The notes: generated by a model from the letters alone, not told the origin. Counted from the first letter of the stretch, positions 1 through 7,573 are shown. The stretch is 45,390 bases of DNA from Halorubrum amylolyticum (GCF_004114995.1 NZ_SDJP01000005.1:87216-132605), one strand, 5' to 3'. Numbers and translations are program-made.

Positions 1-1794
1 CCTTGGGTATCAAACTGGGAGATTACTGAAACGGACGAAGACCTTCCAGAGCAACTTGAAAGACTGTACCCAGAGGTGACAACTGGTCATTGGGACCTGT
101 TCGTCCTTTTCATCGCGAAATCAATCAGCCTCACTCGACTCGACGGATATCACTCTTTCATCACGCCGTCCACGTTGGGCACCGAAAAGTACGGTTCCGT
201 ACTTCGTGAGAAACTCATCGAGGAACACACTCTGACGAAGCTAATTGGGTTTGGTGAGCAGAAAGTCTTCCCAGAGGTTGATCGACAGTGTATGGTGTAT
301 ATCCTCTCCCCGGAGAGCAGAAATCAAGAGTGCGATATTGTCCAATACCGTGACTCAGAGTTCTCTGTGGAGCATTCGCTAGATCCCCGGGAATTCTTAG
401 AATTCTCGAATAACTCACTCCGCCTGGATATCTCGCCGTTAGATCTGAACATTAAGAATAGAATGGAATCGGGAGGCGTCCGTTTGCGAGAGGTATGCTG
501 TGTGAATCCCGGAGTCGTTGCGCATAGTGCTGAAGACAGCCCGCGTGATTTCGGAAAGGATGACGTATTGACGCAAGAAGCCGGTGAGGGCCATGTCAAG
601 TACGTTTCTGGATCAGAGATCGGCCGCCACAGAATAGAATGGAACGGCGATTACATGATGTATGACGAGTACAAGGAACACTTCCACCGGCCAAAATTCG
701 AGGAGTTGTTTGAGAGTGAGAAGGTGATGGTCTCAGGTATCAGCGGCGCTGGAAGTAGTGTTAAAAGTTGTTACGACGACTCGGGCTTCTATACAAATCA
801 CAATATTCTCCAGGTAGTTCACTGGGACGAAGAGATACTGAACCACCGCAGTCCACAGGGTTACGAGATTCTAGAGACATTAGACGAGTACACAATCAAA
901 TTCCTTGGAACGCTCCTGAACTCAAAGCTGATCAGCTACTACTTCGCAACGTTCCTGGCGACTGGAACACTCCAAGGGAGCTACTCAAGCGTGTATCCCG
1001 AGCAAGTGCGGCAGATTCCCATCCAAAAGCTCCCAGAAGACGGCGAAGAGAGTAATATCGAGATAGAAGAGCAGCCGGATCTCTCTGACATAGAGTCGAA
1101 ATTGGTAGAGGCGGATCTTACAAATCCCGTGTCTGCTAGGGATCTCCTGGGTGCGCTGTTAACCACCATTCGTGATTACAACGACCGGAGGGTGCAGTTG
1201 TCGCTCGATATCTTGGGGCACTTTGGTACCACAGAAACGGAGGTATCGCTGACGGATAGCGGCCTCATTCAGCCGGTTGGTAATTCGACTACTATCCTCG
1301 GGGAAACGGCCGAATCGCGTGAGAAACTTCGGGTCGGCTCTGCTCGGACCGGTCGGGAGTCCACCAACACGGTCCTCGTAGAAGCCACAGCTCGCTACAA
1401 GCCCGACGAGGAAGACGCACACGAGACGGATCAGTGGGGCTACACGGAGACGGAGTACCTGCCGGCGTTCCGGATCACGGATCTCACCGAACGGGAGGCG
1501 GACCTGATCGATCACTTCGTGCCGGTCGCCGTCGACGAGGCGGGCGGCTTCGCGAACTTCCGCGAGACGGCGACGAAAACGAACTCGCTGATCGACCGGC
1601 TGAAGGCGATCGAGTTGCCCGACGTCGATGACGTGGCCGACGACCTGGAGAACTACCTGGAGACGAAGGAGCGCGCCGAGCAGTTCGACGCGAAGATCGA
1701 GCAGACGGACCAGCTTATCGACGAGATCGTGTATGAGCTGTACGGGCTGACCGACGAAGAGATCGAGATCGTTGAGAAGGCTGTCGGCGAGTAA
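1..1794 (+). CDS. Type IIG restriction-modification enzyme, C-terminal part (cut by window edge)
   Basis: The reading frame is open from base 1, so the gene begins outside the window; the first in-window start (GTG at 76) lies mid-domain. The opening residues (HWDLFVLFIAKSISL, then FITPS) match the segment that follows the NPPY motif in Eco57I-like N6-adenine methyltransferases. The region of about residues 130-330 resembles a TaqI-type specificity domain (VSGSEIGRH; LLNSKLISYYF; QIPI), and the tail is a charged coiled coil ending in YGLTDEEIEIVEKAVGE. Such enzymes combine modification and cleavage in one chain. Base composition changes inside the gene: roughly 1-1240 is relatively AT-rich, while from about 1310 it is GC-rich like host genes, suggesting a recombined C-terminus. 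A decayed copy of the last 70 codons lies at 3628-3840. Whether the nuclease domain is intact cannot be seen. Confidence 0.8.
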   Translation, partial: PWVSNWEITETDEDLPEQLERLYPEVTTGHWDLFVLFIAKSISLTRLDGYHSFITPSTLGTEKYGSVLREKLIEEHTLTKLIGFGEQKVFPEVDRQCMVYILSPESRNQECDIVQYRDSEFSVEHSLDPREFLEFSNNSLRLDISPLDLNIKNRMESGGVRLREVCCVNPGVVAHSAEDSPRDFGKDDVLTQEAGEGHVKYVSGSEIGRHRIEWNGDYMMYDEYKEHFHRPKFEELFESEKVMVSGISGAGSSVKSCYDDSGFYTNHNILQVVHWDEEILNHRSPQGYEILETLDEYTIKFLGTLLNSKLISYYFATFLATGTLQGSYSSVYPEQVRQIPIQKLPEDGEESNIEIEEQPDLSDIESKLVEADLTNPVSARDLLGALLTTIRDYNDRRVQLSLDILGHFGTTETEVSLTDSGLIQPVGNSTTILGETAESREKLRVGSARTGRESTNTVLVEATARYKPDEEDAHETDQWGYTETEYLPAFRITDLTEREADLIDHFVPVAVDEAGGFANFRETATKTNSLIDRLKAIELPDVDDVADDLENYLETKERAEQFDAKIEQTDQLIDEIVYELYGLTDEEIEIVEKAVGE

Positions 1795-1914
1795 CCTTCG
1801 GGAAGGTGAAAATTGTCGTCTACCTTTCGACTTGGGTACGATGTACCAGATTTTATTACCGCAGACGCAACTTGTAGGCACAATGGACGATTTCGTATAC
1901 ACAACGAGGAAACT

Positions 1915-2508
1915 ATGAGCGATGAACAGATCGAAGATGAGCCGGATGTCTGGGCTTCTATCCTTGCGTATGGTGGATTTGAATCTACTGACGACGCACT
2001 GGAAACGCTAATTAAACTTCGGGATGTGGATTTTGGAGATGTCTTTACCGACCAGGATACCGAGTTAGATTCAGAAGGAGACGAGGGGATCTCGATTCAG
2101 TTTTATCATGAAGATATCCCAACACGACTCCGATTGGCTGTTGACGCTGATAATGAACTGAGCGTTCGACTGACTGTCTCTGGGGACAACTGTGAGCACG
2201 CTGAATCGATATTAAATAAGATACTAGAGGAAATTGAATCAGTTACCGCTGACGAAATAACGGTGTTTTATCAGAGTTCTAGAGAGTTCGTAGAATTGGA
2301 ACTCCCGATTAAGGAATCAACAGAGTTCAGAGTCACAGGGATGCGACTAGATCATGATGGAGTAGATCATATAATTCAGGACCGTGAATCAAATACCACG
2401 GCGACATCAACATATGAATTAGACGAAGAAATCGAAGACAGTGTTGATGATTCGTTTGTTGGCGGAAGGCTGGAGCAGACTAAAACGCTCATAGAAGAGG
2501 TGTTATAA
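1915..2508 (+). CDS. Hypothetical acidic protein, first gene of HEPN-containing trio
   Basis: The protein has 197 residues, is strongly acidic, and belongs to no family I recognise. The ATG at 1915 is chosen because GAGGA lies just upstream and a possible TATA box (TTTTATTA) lies near 1850; the longer frame from 1813 has no such support. The N-terminal third (SILAYGGFESTDDALETLIKL) looks helical, and residues 60-150 alternate like beta strands. The stop is two bases before the next start and the third gene overlaps the second, so the three are probably one transcript. AT-rich codon use sets the trio apart from the GC-rich operons further right and suggests recent acquisition. A role in a toxin-antitoxin or defence unit is inferred from position only. 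Confidence 0.7.
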   Translation: MSDEQIEDEPDVWASILAYGGFESTDDALETLIKLRDVDFGDVFTDQDTELDSEGDEGISIQFYHEDIPTRLRLAVDADNELSVRLTVSGDNCEHAESILNKILEEIESVTADEITVFYQSSREFVELELPIKESTEFRVTGMRLDHDGVDHIIQDRESNTTATSTYELDEEIEDSVDDSFVGGRLEQTKTLIEEVL

Positions 2509-2509
2509 C

Positions 2510-2980
2510 ATGGAAATAGAACAAGACACTCCTGGCTGGGGAGACACGGCAGGGCCATCACGTGGTAAAGAAGTTATACATAGCGAAGAGAGCCAAGTTT
2601 CAGGCATAGTCCAGCAGAGCGGGAGTGAGCTAGATCTTCCATATGAGGATGTTCTCCTTTGGGAGCTTGGAGAGCTAGAAGACCATGACGACACCCTCAA
2701 TGTTGAAAGAATCCCACCAGAGCCTCTGTTCTACCTGGCAAAAATCGTAGGCATTCCTTCAGTAACTGAAGTATATCTTGATCAGGTTCATGAGTCTGAA
2801 CTCAAGATATGGACCGTCCTAAATGAACGGGACTACGACACTATGGACGATCTTTATGAGATAGAACTCACAGTAAAAAGCAGATTCCCAATGACTAGTG
2901 TCAACTTCCGTGTGACAGTTGACAGTGAAACAGGCCCGAGTGTGAGTGAAAAAAGCATGAGGATATACAGCACTAAATGA
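2510..2980 (+). CDS. Hypothetical protein, putative partner of the HEPN protein
   Basis: The protein has 156 residues. The N-terminal 40 residues are polar and probably disordered; residues 45-145 form the folded part, with segments like LKIWTVLNERDYDTMDDLYE and RFPMTSVNFRV. This alternation of strands around an acidic helix resembles small proteins encoded next to HEPN genes, but I cannot name the family and see no clear minimal nucleotidyltransferase GSxxxGxxxxxSDxD motif. The start ATG directly follows the previous stop, with GAGGTG upstream as a ribosome binding site. The last four bases (ATGA) overlap the start of the HEPN gene, implying translational coupling and probably fixed stoichiometry. 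It may be the antitoxin or regulator of the HEPN protein (inference). Confidence 0.7.
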   Translation: MEIEQDTPGWGDTAGPSRGKEVIHSEESQVSGIVQQSGSELDLPYEDVLLWELGELEDHDDTLNVERIPPEPLFYLAKIVGIPSVTEVYLDQVHESELKIWTVLNERDYDTMDDLYEIELTVKSRFPMTSVNFRVTVDSETGPSVSEKSMRIYSTK

Positions 2981-3360
2981 GCGATTTCTCCCACATTTCG
3001 GGAGCAAGAGAGAACGAAGAGCTTGCGGATTCTCTCGATTCATCTGAACCAGAAAACCGGAACTGGATCGTGACTATACGGTTCTATAGCTACGTTCATT
3101 ATATTGAAGAGATTCTTGAGTCCTATAATTATTCATCAAATACACATAAAGAAAGGAAAGATAATATTGAAAGATGTAATGGTATAGATCGAACAGCATA
3201 CAAGATTTATCGGTTCTTAGAAGACATCAGCCGAGATGCGAGATATGAATGCATTCGGATGGGAGAATCTGAACTAACCAAGACCGAGGAAAAGCTTAGC
3301 AGAGGGAAAGAAGCTCTAGGAATTGTTGGCAGCGGTGGTGATCACAAATACTCTACATAG
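2977..3360 (+). CDS. HEPN-domain-like protein (putative RNase toxin)
   Basis: The protein has 127 residues. Residues 28-95 follow the pattern of small HEPN proteins: an aromatic-rich helix (RFYSYVHYIEEIL), a loop with SSNTHKER, and a helix ending LEDISRDARYE, which is close to the usual 'S..ARY' ending. R35 and H41 are spaced as R-x5-H, matching the R-x(4-6)-H catalytic signature of HEPN ribonucleases, although in this subfamily the motif may sit elsewhere. HEPN domains commonly act as RNA-cleaving toxins or effectors in toxin-antitoxin, CRISPR and abortive-infection systems. It overlaps the preceding gene by ATGA. Beyond it lies only decayed DNA, so the operon ends here. The fold call is moderately sure; catalytic activity is inferred. 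Confidence 0.6.
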   Translation: MSDFSHISGARENEELADSLDSSEPENRNWIVTIRFYSYVHYIEEILESYNYSSNTHKERKDNIERCNGIDRTAYKIYRFLEDISRDARYECIRMGESELTKTEEKLSRGKEALGIVGSGGDHKYST

Positions 3361-3463
3361 TTCCAGCATAATCTCTTTTTTACGTTTGACAGACGTAGAG
3401 GAAGCATCTTCAACATCCAACTACTTACCACTCACATATCGGTATTCGCGGGATCTCTTATCC

Positions 3464-3594
3464 AAACCCGGCCCACCAGTCTGGCCGCGTAGCGTAGCTC
3501 CGTCGAAGCGCCGGAAGCGGCCGAACGAGATCGACATCGACGTAGCCGTGATCCCACGCCGTGACCGACCAGTAGGTCTCTGCACGCTCGTACG
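3464..3594 (-). pseudogene. Fragment of a phiH1-repressor-like winged-helix gene
   Basis: Read on the minus strand, this stretch encodes ETYWSVTAWDHGYVDVD and ends YATRPDWWAGF. That matches the C-terminal third of the intact gene at 6156-6491 (ETYWTITTWGRLYL; ends HATRPGWWAGF). The DNA-binding N-terminal part is absent and there is no start, so this is a gene remnant. It abuts a remnant of the restriction enzyme tail, suggesting a patchwork of recombined ends. Confidence 0.6.
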
Positions 3595-3627
3595 TGTCCG
3601 AACCCTACCGAAGTATCCGACGACTGA

Positions 3628-3840
3628 GGACTCGCTCGTCGATCAGTTGAAGACGAGCGCATTGCCGGCTGTCGACGACGTGGCCGACGATTTGGAGAAC
3701 TACCTAGAGACGAAGGAGCGCGCCGAGGAGTTCGATGTGAAGATCGAGCAGACGGACCGGCTTATTGACGAGAGCGTCTACGAACGGTACGAGTGACCGA
3801 CGAGGAGATCGAGATCGTCAAGGGGACGGTTGGTGACTGA
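3628..3840 (+). pseudogene. Decayed duplicate of the type IIG enzyme C-terminus
   Basis: This is a clear copy of codons near 1582-1794. Both contain DDVADDLENYLETKERAE and IEQTD.LIDE. A single-base loss near 3790 (TACGAGTGACCG versus TACGGGCTGACC) brings an early stop, and the original frame resumes as TDEEIEIVKGTVGD. No methyltransferase or specificity portion precedes it. It may be the scar of an exchange of the C-terminal part of the upstream enzyme, or the leftover of a second restriction gene. Confidence 0.7.
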
Positions 3841-3877
3841 GCCAAATTCGTGTCCTCTGAAACTTCTATAATAGCAG

Positions 3878-5272
3878 CTAGCTATTTCGGGGATTCAACT
3901 TATCACCGCTACTCCACATTTCATCGAAGGCCTCAATAGCTTGTTCTACCGCGTCGGGATCTTTCGTATAGATGCCGCTATTAAATTCGTCTGCGAGCTG
4001 ATCTCGCGTGAGATCGGCGGATGAAACCAATAGCTCCCGATCGTCCGCGATAACCATCCGGGCATGTACCAACTGGTGTTCATGCACGTTGCCTTTGGTC
4101 CGACGAGCCAGCTCGTTCATTACGGCATTCGCCATCTTTCGTCGTTCCCCCCGCGATGAACCCGTGTTAGTGAGTATTTTCACTTCGACATCTGTGTCGG
4201 ATTCTACGATGTCAATTAGATCCTCATGGAGCATGTCAATTCGAAGTGAAGAAATGCGGAGTTCCTCCTCTGAGGAATTAATCATCGACTCTGCTTTCTG
4301 CTGGATCTCTCGTTTACGACCCCACATTTCCATCGCAGGCAACGTGGAGACGAATTTAGATCTAGTTCGTTCCTGTTCTTTCTCCGAGAGACGGTTTTCC
4401 CATTCACGTTCGAAACCAGAGACACTGTATCCGTGGCCGATCGCAGTCAGTGAATTCACGACATATGAAGGTGTCATTACCGCTCCGTAGGAGCGTTCTT
4501 CTTTCGTGTAATAGTCCTCACTTGTTAGGTCATCAAAATCAGATTCTTCTACAGTTTGATTGAAGTTAGCACAGTAGTCAACAAGTCGGGATTCAATAGA
4601 AGTAGCAACACTTTGAGGAAGTGAGTATTTACGATGCTGTATTGAGGCTTCTAAAAGCTCTCCTGCTAGAATCACGCGATTATTTACAATGGTTGTGTGG
4701 TCGTCAACTATTAGATCTTCAATATATTGTAACCATGTTCGGGTTATATTCTCATACTTTTGATAATTAAGTTCCATAAGCCCAAGAATACCCGGAATGC
4801 TATTGATATCCTGTTTATTATAATCCTCATCCGCGTTGTAGTTCTCTAAGAAATGATTACAGGCTCTCTGTGTTGCCTCAGAATCTGGATCGATGTGTAC
4901 AAGTGAACGGAATTGTCTTGGATGTTCATTAGCAATATGTCCTGAGAATTGTTGTTTTTTCTTTTGTACATTATGAATCAATTCAATGTGTTCAGTACAA
5001 GACTTCGGCTTCTGATTTTCAATATAGAGCCTGTAGAGCGGTGTGAGGATATTGCTGAGCTCAACTAGAAGATAATCAGCGAAATTCGCGTCCAGATCTT
5101 CTCCGAACTGATTCAGGAAAATTTCTGCTTTATCGCTATCAAAACGATCTAATATCCAGAAAGCTGGCGCATGTCGGACGCGATATTCCTCAGTCTCTGA
5201 GTAGAATTCCTCCAAGTTCTCTAGTGTCCTCGTGACAGTCGGAGAGCACTCTTGTAGCTTGGCTTCATTCAT
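3878..5272 (-). CDS. PLD-fold (phospholipase D-like) protein, possible defence nuclease
   Basis: The protein has 464 residues. The C-terminal 120 residues contain one PLD-type HxKxxxxD-like motif with arginine for lysine: HARMVIAD (H403, R405, D410), followed by ELLVSSADLT. This is preceded by VEVKILTN and a helix with RRKMANAV, as in single-motif PLD domains that dimerise to form one active site. Residues 1-330 are a helical region unlike anything I recognise, rich in tyrosine and glutamate. Such architecture is common in nuclease effectors and restriction-associated proteins; a lipid role is less likely. The gene is monocistronic, convergent with the HEPN trio, and relatively AT-rich, consistent with a mobile defence gene. 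The start ATG is preceded by a TATA-like GTATAGTA. The nuclease role is inferred. Confidence 0.65.
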   Translation of the reverse strand: MNEAKLQECSPTVTRTLENLEEFYSETEEYRVRHAPAFWILDRFDSDKAEIFLNQFGEDLDANFADYLLVELSNILTPLYRLYIENQKPKSCTEHIELIHNVQKKKQQFSGHIANEHPRQFRSLVHIDPDSEATQRACNHFLENYNADEDYNKQDINSIPGILGLMELNYQKYENITRTWLQYIEDLIVDDHTTIVNNRVILAGELLEASIQHRKYSLPQSVATSIESRLVDYCANFNQTVEESDFDDLTSEDYYTKEERSYGAVMTPSYVVNSLTAIGHGYSVSGFEREWENRLSEKEQERTRSKFVSTLPAMEMWGRKREIQQKAESMINSSEEELRISSLRIDMLHEDLIDIVESDTDVEVKILTNTGSSRGERRKMANAVMNELARRTKGNVHEHQLVHARMVIADDRELLVSSADLTRDQLADEFNSGIYTKDPDAVEQAIEAFDEMWSSGDKLNPRNS

Positions 5273-5485
5273 TCTTGTCGTACTATACAGTAGTCGGCTG
5301 GATTATTCTTCGGCTTTTGTATCGATCGAACTCAAAACGAAAATGTATACCGACATGAGTCGAACTAAGCTAAGGTGTACCTCAGACGATTCGCACAGTT
5401 GCGAACTGATTGGAATTTCATAGCGCGTGCGGCGGCGCTGTGAGCGTTCCGAGTGAACCGAGGCTGAACTACTTCTATTGGATCC

Positions 5486-5695
5486 TTATTGGCTGTTCGC
5501 GTAGATTGTCACGATGACATACGTGACAATCATCACAGCCAAAGCAAGCCCGATTGTTTGGAGGCTATTGAGGAACTGTCGGCCGAAGCTAGTTTCCGCG
5601 AGAAGAGGGGCTACCTGCGTAAGGAAATAATAGAATATGTAGAGGATCAATCCGAGTCCAAGAATATCGACAAACCTAGGAGAGTTACTGCTCAT
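5486..5695 (-). CDS. Small two-helix membrane protein
   Basis: The protein has 69 residues from the ATG at 5695; an upstream ATG at 5728 would add a basic stretch that overlaps the previous gene further. Two hydrophobic segments (about residues 8-28 and 43-65) predict a hairpin in the membrane. No family is recognised. Its start lies within the end of the upstream 154-residue membrane protein gene, so the two are translationally coupled. It is the last gene of the minus-strand operon diverging from the helicase-nuclease operon. Confidence 0.6.
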   Translation of the reverse strand: MSSNSPRFVDILGLGLILYIFYYFLTQVAPLLAETSFGRQFLNSLQTIGLALAVMIVTYVIVTIYANSQ

Positions 5696-6149
5696 GTTCT
5701 GATTCCTCGCTTTCCTTCGTTTCATCATCTGTACTGGGGGTGTTTGATACTTGCTCTGTATGTGAGCCTTTTTGATTGGGGTTCCTCGATAAGCGAATAG
5801 CGGTGAAATCGGTCTCTCTAGCTATATCGGTAATCGCCCCGAGTACGATGAATGAAAGTGGTAAGATGAGAAGAAAAAGAGCGCTCTGAACGAGTGTTAG
5901 AGTGTCTGTAATCAACGTAGCGTAATCCTGTTGCGTCAGTATATCAATGGCACTAAAACCAGCAGAAACCAATACCACACCGGCGAGGCCAATCGAAATA
6001 AAAATAACTCCCTGCTCAACTGGCCTCGTTTCCACGCTCTCGTCTCTGTAGTACTGAATAGACACTTGAAGAAGAACCAAAACGAGCGGTAGCAGTATCG
6101 AGACTATCTCAAGAATTCGAAAAGCAACTGCTGAGGTGTCCAGGCTCAC
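5685..6149 (-). CDS. Membrane protein with about three transmembrane helices
   Basis: The protein has 154 residues with a GTG start. Hydrophobic segments lie at about residues 9-30, 48-72 and 84-108; the tail (115-154) is polar and acidic (DDETKESEESEHE). No known domain is recognised. It starts six bases after the stop of the winged-helix gene upstream and overlaps the small membrane protein downstream, so it belongs to a four-gene minus-strand unit. The pairing of DNA-binding proteins with small membrane proteins might suggest a membrane-acting effector or a sensor; this is inference only. Confidence 0.65.
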   Translation of the reverse strand: MSLDTSAVAFRILEIVSILLPLVLVLLQVSIQYYRDESVETRPVEQGVIFISIGLAGVVLVSAGFSAIDILTQQDYATLITDTLTLVQSALFLLILPLSFIVLGAITDIARETDFTAIRLSRNPNQKGSHTEQVSNTPSTDDETKESEESEHEQ

Positions 6150-6155
6150 GCTTTA

Positions 6156-6491
6156 TCAAAACCCCGCCCACCAACCCGGCCTAGTGGCGTGAGGCGGCCG
6201 GGGACCGGGCTCGGGAACGTCGAGTCCGGGGTCGGAATCCTCATTCAGATAGAGCCGGCCCCATGTCGTGATCGTCCAGTAGGTCTCGAACCGCCCCTCA
6301 ACGATCTCTTGCTCGTAGCGATCGACGAGTTCGGCGTCGAGCAACACCTTACAGCGCTCGGTGACGCGACCGGGGCTGACGGTGCCGGTGAGATCGAAGC
6401 CGATCTCCCAGGCGTCGGCGTCACCCTCTTCGGCGAGCTGTTCGAGGATGCGATCGTCGAGTTGGACCATCCAAGAGGGTAAAGACCGCAT
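6156..6491 (-). CDS. Winged-helix protein, phiH1 repressor-like
   Basis: The protein has 111 residues. Residues 6-75 carry the haloarchaeal phiH1-repressor pattern: WMVQLDDRILEQLAEEG, a recognition segment VSPGRVTERCKVL, and a wing with TYWTITTWGRLYL. The C-terminus is proline-rich and ends HATRPGWWAGF. Its ATG directly follows the stop of the similar upstream gene with no gap, so the two are coupled and may form a heterodimer. It likely binds DNA as a regulator, plausibly at the divergent promoter at 6881-6921. A decayed copy of its C-terminal part lies at 3464-3594. Confidence 0.75.
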   Translation of the reverse strand: MRSLPSWMVQLDDRILEQLAEEGDADAWEIGFDLTGTVSPGRVTERCKVLLDAELVDRYEQEIVEGRFETYWTITTWGRLYLNEDSDPGLDVPEPGPRPPHATRPGWWAGF

Positions 6492-6824
6492 TCAGGTTGC
6501 GCCCCCGTTGGACTCTCCGGGAACGTCACCGCTGTCGGTAGCGGTCACATCGCCGGCATCGTCATCGATGTAGCGCCATTCTTGGGTGTCGAGGCGACCG
6601 TCGAGATAGGCTTCTCCATCGTCAGTGATGACGTATATCCCGTTACCGAAATGTTTGGCTAGACCTTCCTCAGTTAACCGTTTACAGCGTTTATCGATGT
6701 ACTGTCGTGAGTAGTTGATCGGGCCTTCGCGCTTCATTTCAGCCGGAGAACCGGACTCATGTTCAGATAGATACTCAAGGACCCTATCATCGACAAGGGT
6801 CATCCAGTCTCCAGAATGTCTCAT
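6492..6824 (-). CDS. Winged-helix protein, phiH1 repressor-like
   Basis: The protein has 110 residues from the ATG at 6824 (MRHSGDWMTLVDDRVLEYL), where the family signature begins; a TTG at 6869 would add 15 residues without similarity. The pattern WMTLVDDRVLEYLSEH, then YIDKRCKRLTEEGLAKH and YVITDDGEAYL, is a complete winged helix. The tail is acidic. It is the first gene of the minus-strand operon, expressed from the TATTTAATG box near 6886-6894. It probably represses its own promoter and perhaps the divergent operon, as phiH1-type repressors do (inference). Confidence 0.75.
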   Translation of the reverse strand: MRHSGDWMTLVDDRVLEYLSEHESGSPAEMKREGPINYSRQYIDKRCKRLTEEGLAKHFGNGIYVITDDGEAYLDGRLDTQEWRYIDDDAGDVTATDSGDVPGESNGGAT

Positions 6825-6880
6825 GAAAGATATCCAGTTGCCCTCCGCTGTATTATGACCGAATAGCAACTCATATTGAT

Positions 6881-6921
6881 GAAAGCATTAAATAGACTGT
6901 CCAGCAACTATAAATGCTTTC
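6881..6921. promoter_or_regulatory. Mirror-image divergent promoters sharing an inverted repeat
   Basis: GAAAGCATT (6881-6889) and AATGCTTTC (6913-6921) form a perfect 9-bp inverted repeat with a 23-bp spacer. Each arm overlaps an outward-facing TATA box: TATTTAATGC reading left and TATAAATGC reading right. The rightward box is about 25 bases before the start of the candidate structured RNA at 6936, the usual archaeal TATA-to-start spacing. A dimeric repressor bound to the repeat could silence both sides at once; the adjacent winged-helix proteins are obvious candidates. Confidence 0.6.
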
Positions 6922-6935
6922 AGCATAGAGTAATG

Positions 6936-7082
6936 CTCACGGAGCCCGAGTGAGAAACTCTCGGCAATGTGAGAAAATGTAGGACCCCGGTCGCGGCGTC
7001 CTAAGCGCCCAACCGGGTCGGGTTCTGTGCTGAACCACAGAACCATGCCAATAAAGGCAACTGCGGGGCTTAAGCCCTGCGC
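6936..7082 (+). ncRNA. Candidate structured RNA with serial hairpins
   Basis: Five consecutive helices can be drawn. (1) CTCAC 6936-6940 pairs with GTGAG 6969-6973, enclosing GCC(C)GAG 6944-6950 with CTCGGC 6960-6965. (2) GACCC(C)GGT 6983-6991 pairs with ACCGGGTC 7012-7019, enclosing GGCG/CGCC. (3) A perfect 9-bp stem, GGTTCTGTG 7021-7029 with CACAGAACC 7036-7044. (4) TGCC/GGCA 7046-7059. (5) A 7-bp stem, GCGGGGC/GCCCTGC, at 7063-7080. A TATA box (TATAAATGC) sits about 25 bases before the first helix. No open frame explains this density of stems on the plus strand. I cannot match it to a known family. It precedes the operon directly and may be a leader, a riboregulator, or an independent RNA working with the operon's proteins. 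An antisense frame (6888-7112) also exists here. Confidence 0.5.
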
Positions 7083-7242
7083 GACGACCGAGGAACTGTA
7101 CGAGAACACCAACCACGGCTGCAGACTATGTGAGGCGTCGGCGGACGGCTACGACGCTACCTTCGACGGCCCACTCTGTCGCACGTGTGCGACCGCGTTC
7201 AGCGATTTCTACGAGAACACCGTGGAGGGCCAGAATGAATAA
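7045..7242 (+). CDS. Small zinc-ribbon protein
   Basis: The supported core is about 50 residues (EELYENTNHGCRLCEAS...GPLCRTCATAFSDFYENT) with two CxxC pairs (CRLC and CRTC) spaced as in a zinc ribbon. The start is uncertain: in-frame starts at GTG 7027 and ATG 7045 lie inside the hairpins of the candidate RNA and may not be the native start; the coding pattern becomes convincing from about 7085. The stop overlaps the next gene's ATG by eight bases (ATGAATAA), implying coupling. Small zinc ribbons of this type bind nucleic acid or bridge proteins. It is the first protein gene of the 10-kb operon. Confidence 0.6.
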   Translation: MPIKATAGLKPCATTEELYENTNHGCRLCEASADGYDATFDGPLCRTCATAFSDFYENTVEGQNE

Positions 7243-7573
7243 CACCCGTTCCGAGAGCGACACCACCCACCTGTTCGCCGATCTCTCAGCACGCCACCGC
7301 GACCTCCTCTGGGTACTCTCTCAGCGAGGCACGAGCGAGAGTCTCCCGTTGAAGGAGGCGCTCAACGGCTACTACACCACGCCGATCGAACACGGCTGTT
7401 TCTGTGAGACACTCGACGACCTCGTCGACCGTGGTCTCGTCACCAAGCAGGCACACGATCTGCACACCATCGAGTACACCCTCACCGAAACCGCCCGCCG
7501 CGCGCTGTCCGCTCGCCAGGCGTGGCAAGGTGGCCACCGTAGCGACACCACTGCGGAGGGGCAGAACCAATGA
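7235..7573 (+). CDS. Winged-helix DNA-binding protein
   Basis: The protein has 112 residues from ATG 7235. Residues 12-95 resemble a haloarchaeal winged helix: SARHRDLLWVLSQRG, a middle segment LKEALNGYYTTPIEHGCFCETLDDLVDRGLV, and a wing with HTIEYTLTETARRAL. It overlaps the zinc-ribbon gene before it by 8 bp and the next gene by 4 bp (ATGA). A regulator of the operon or a DNA-binding part of its complex is plausible. The exact family was not identified. Confidence 0.7.
   Translation: MNNTRSESDTTHLFADLSARHRDLLWVLSQRGTSESLPLKEALNGYYTTPIEHGCFCETLDDLVDRGLVTKQAHDLHTIEYTLTETARRALSARQAWQGGHRSDTTAEGQNQ

Noticed and set aside
6888..7112. Minus-strand frame of 74 codons (containing MVLWFSTEPDPVGR)
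   Set aside because: I have the impression that similar short proteins are annotated in haloarchaea, but it lies antisense across the serial hairpins and is not acidic. I prefer a structured RNA on the plus strand; the frame is kept only as an alternative.
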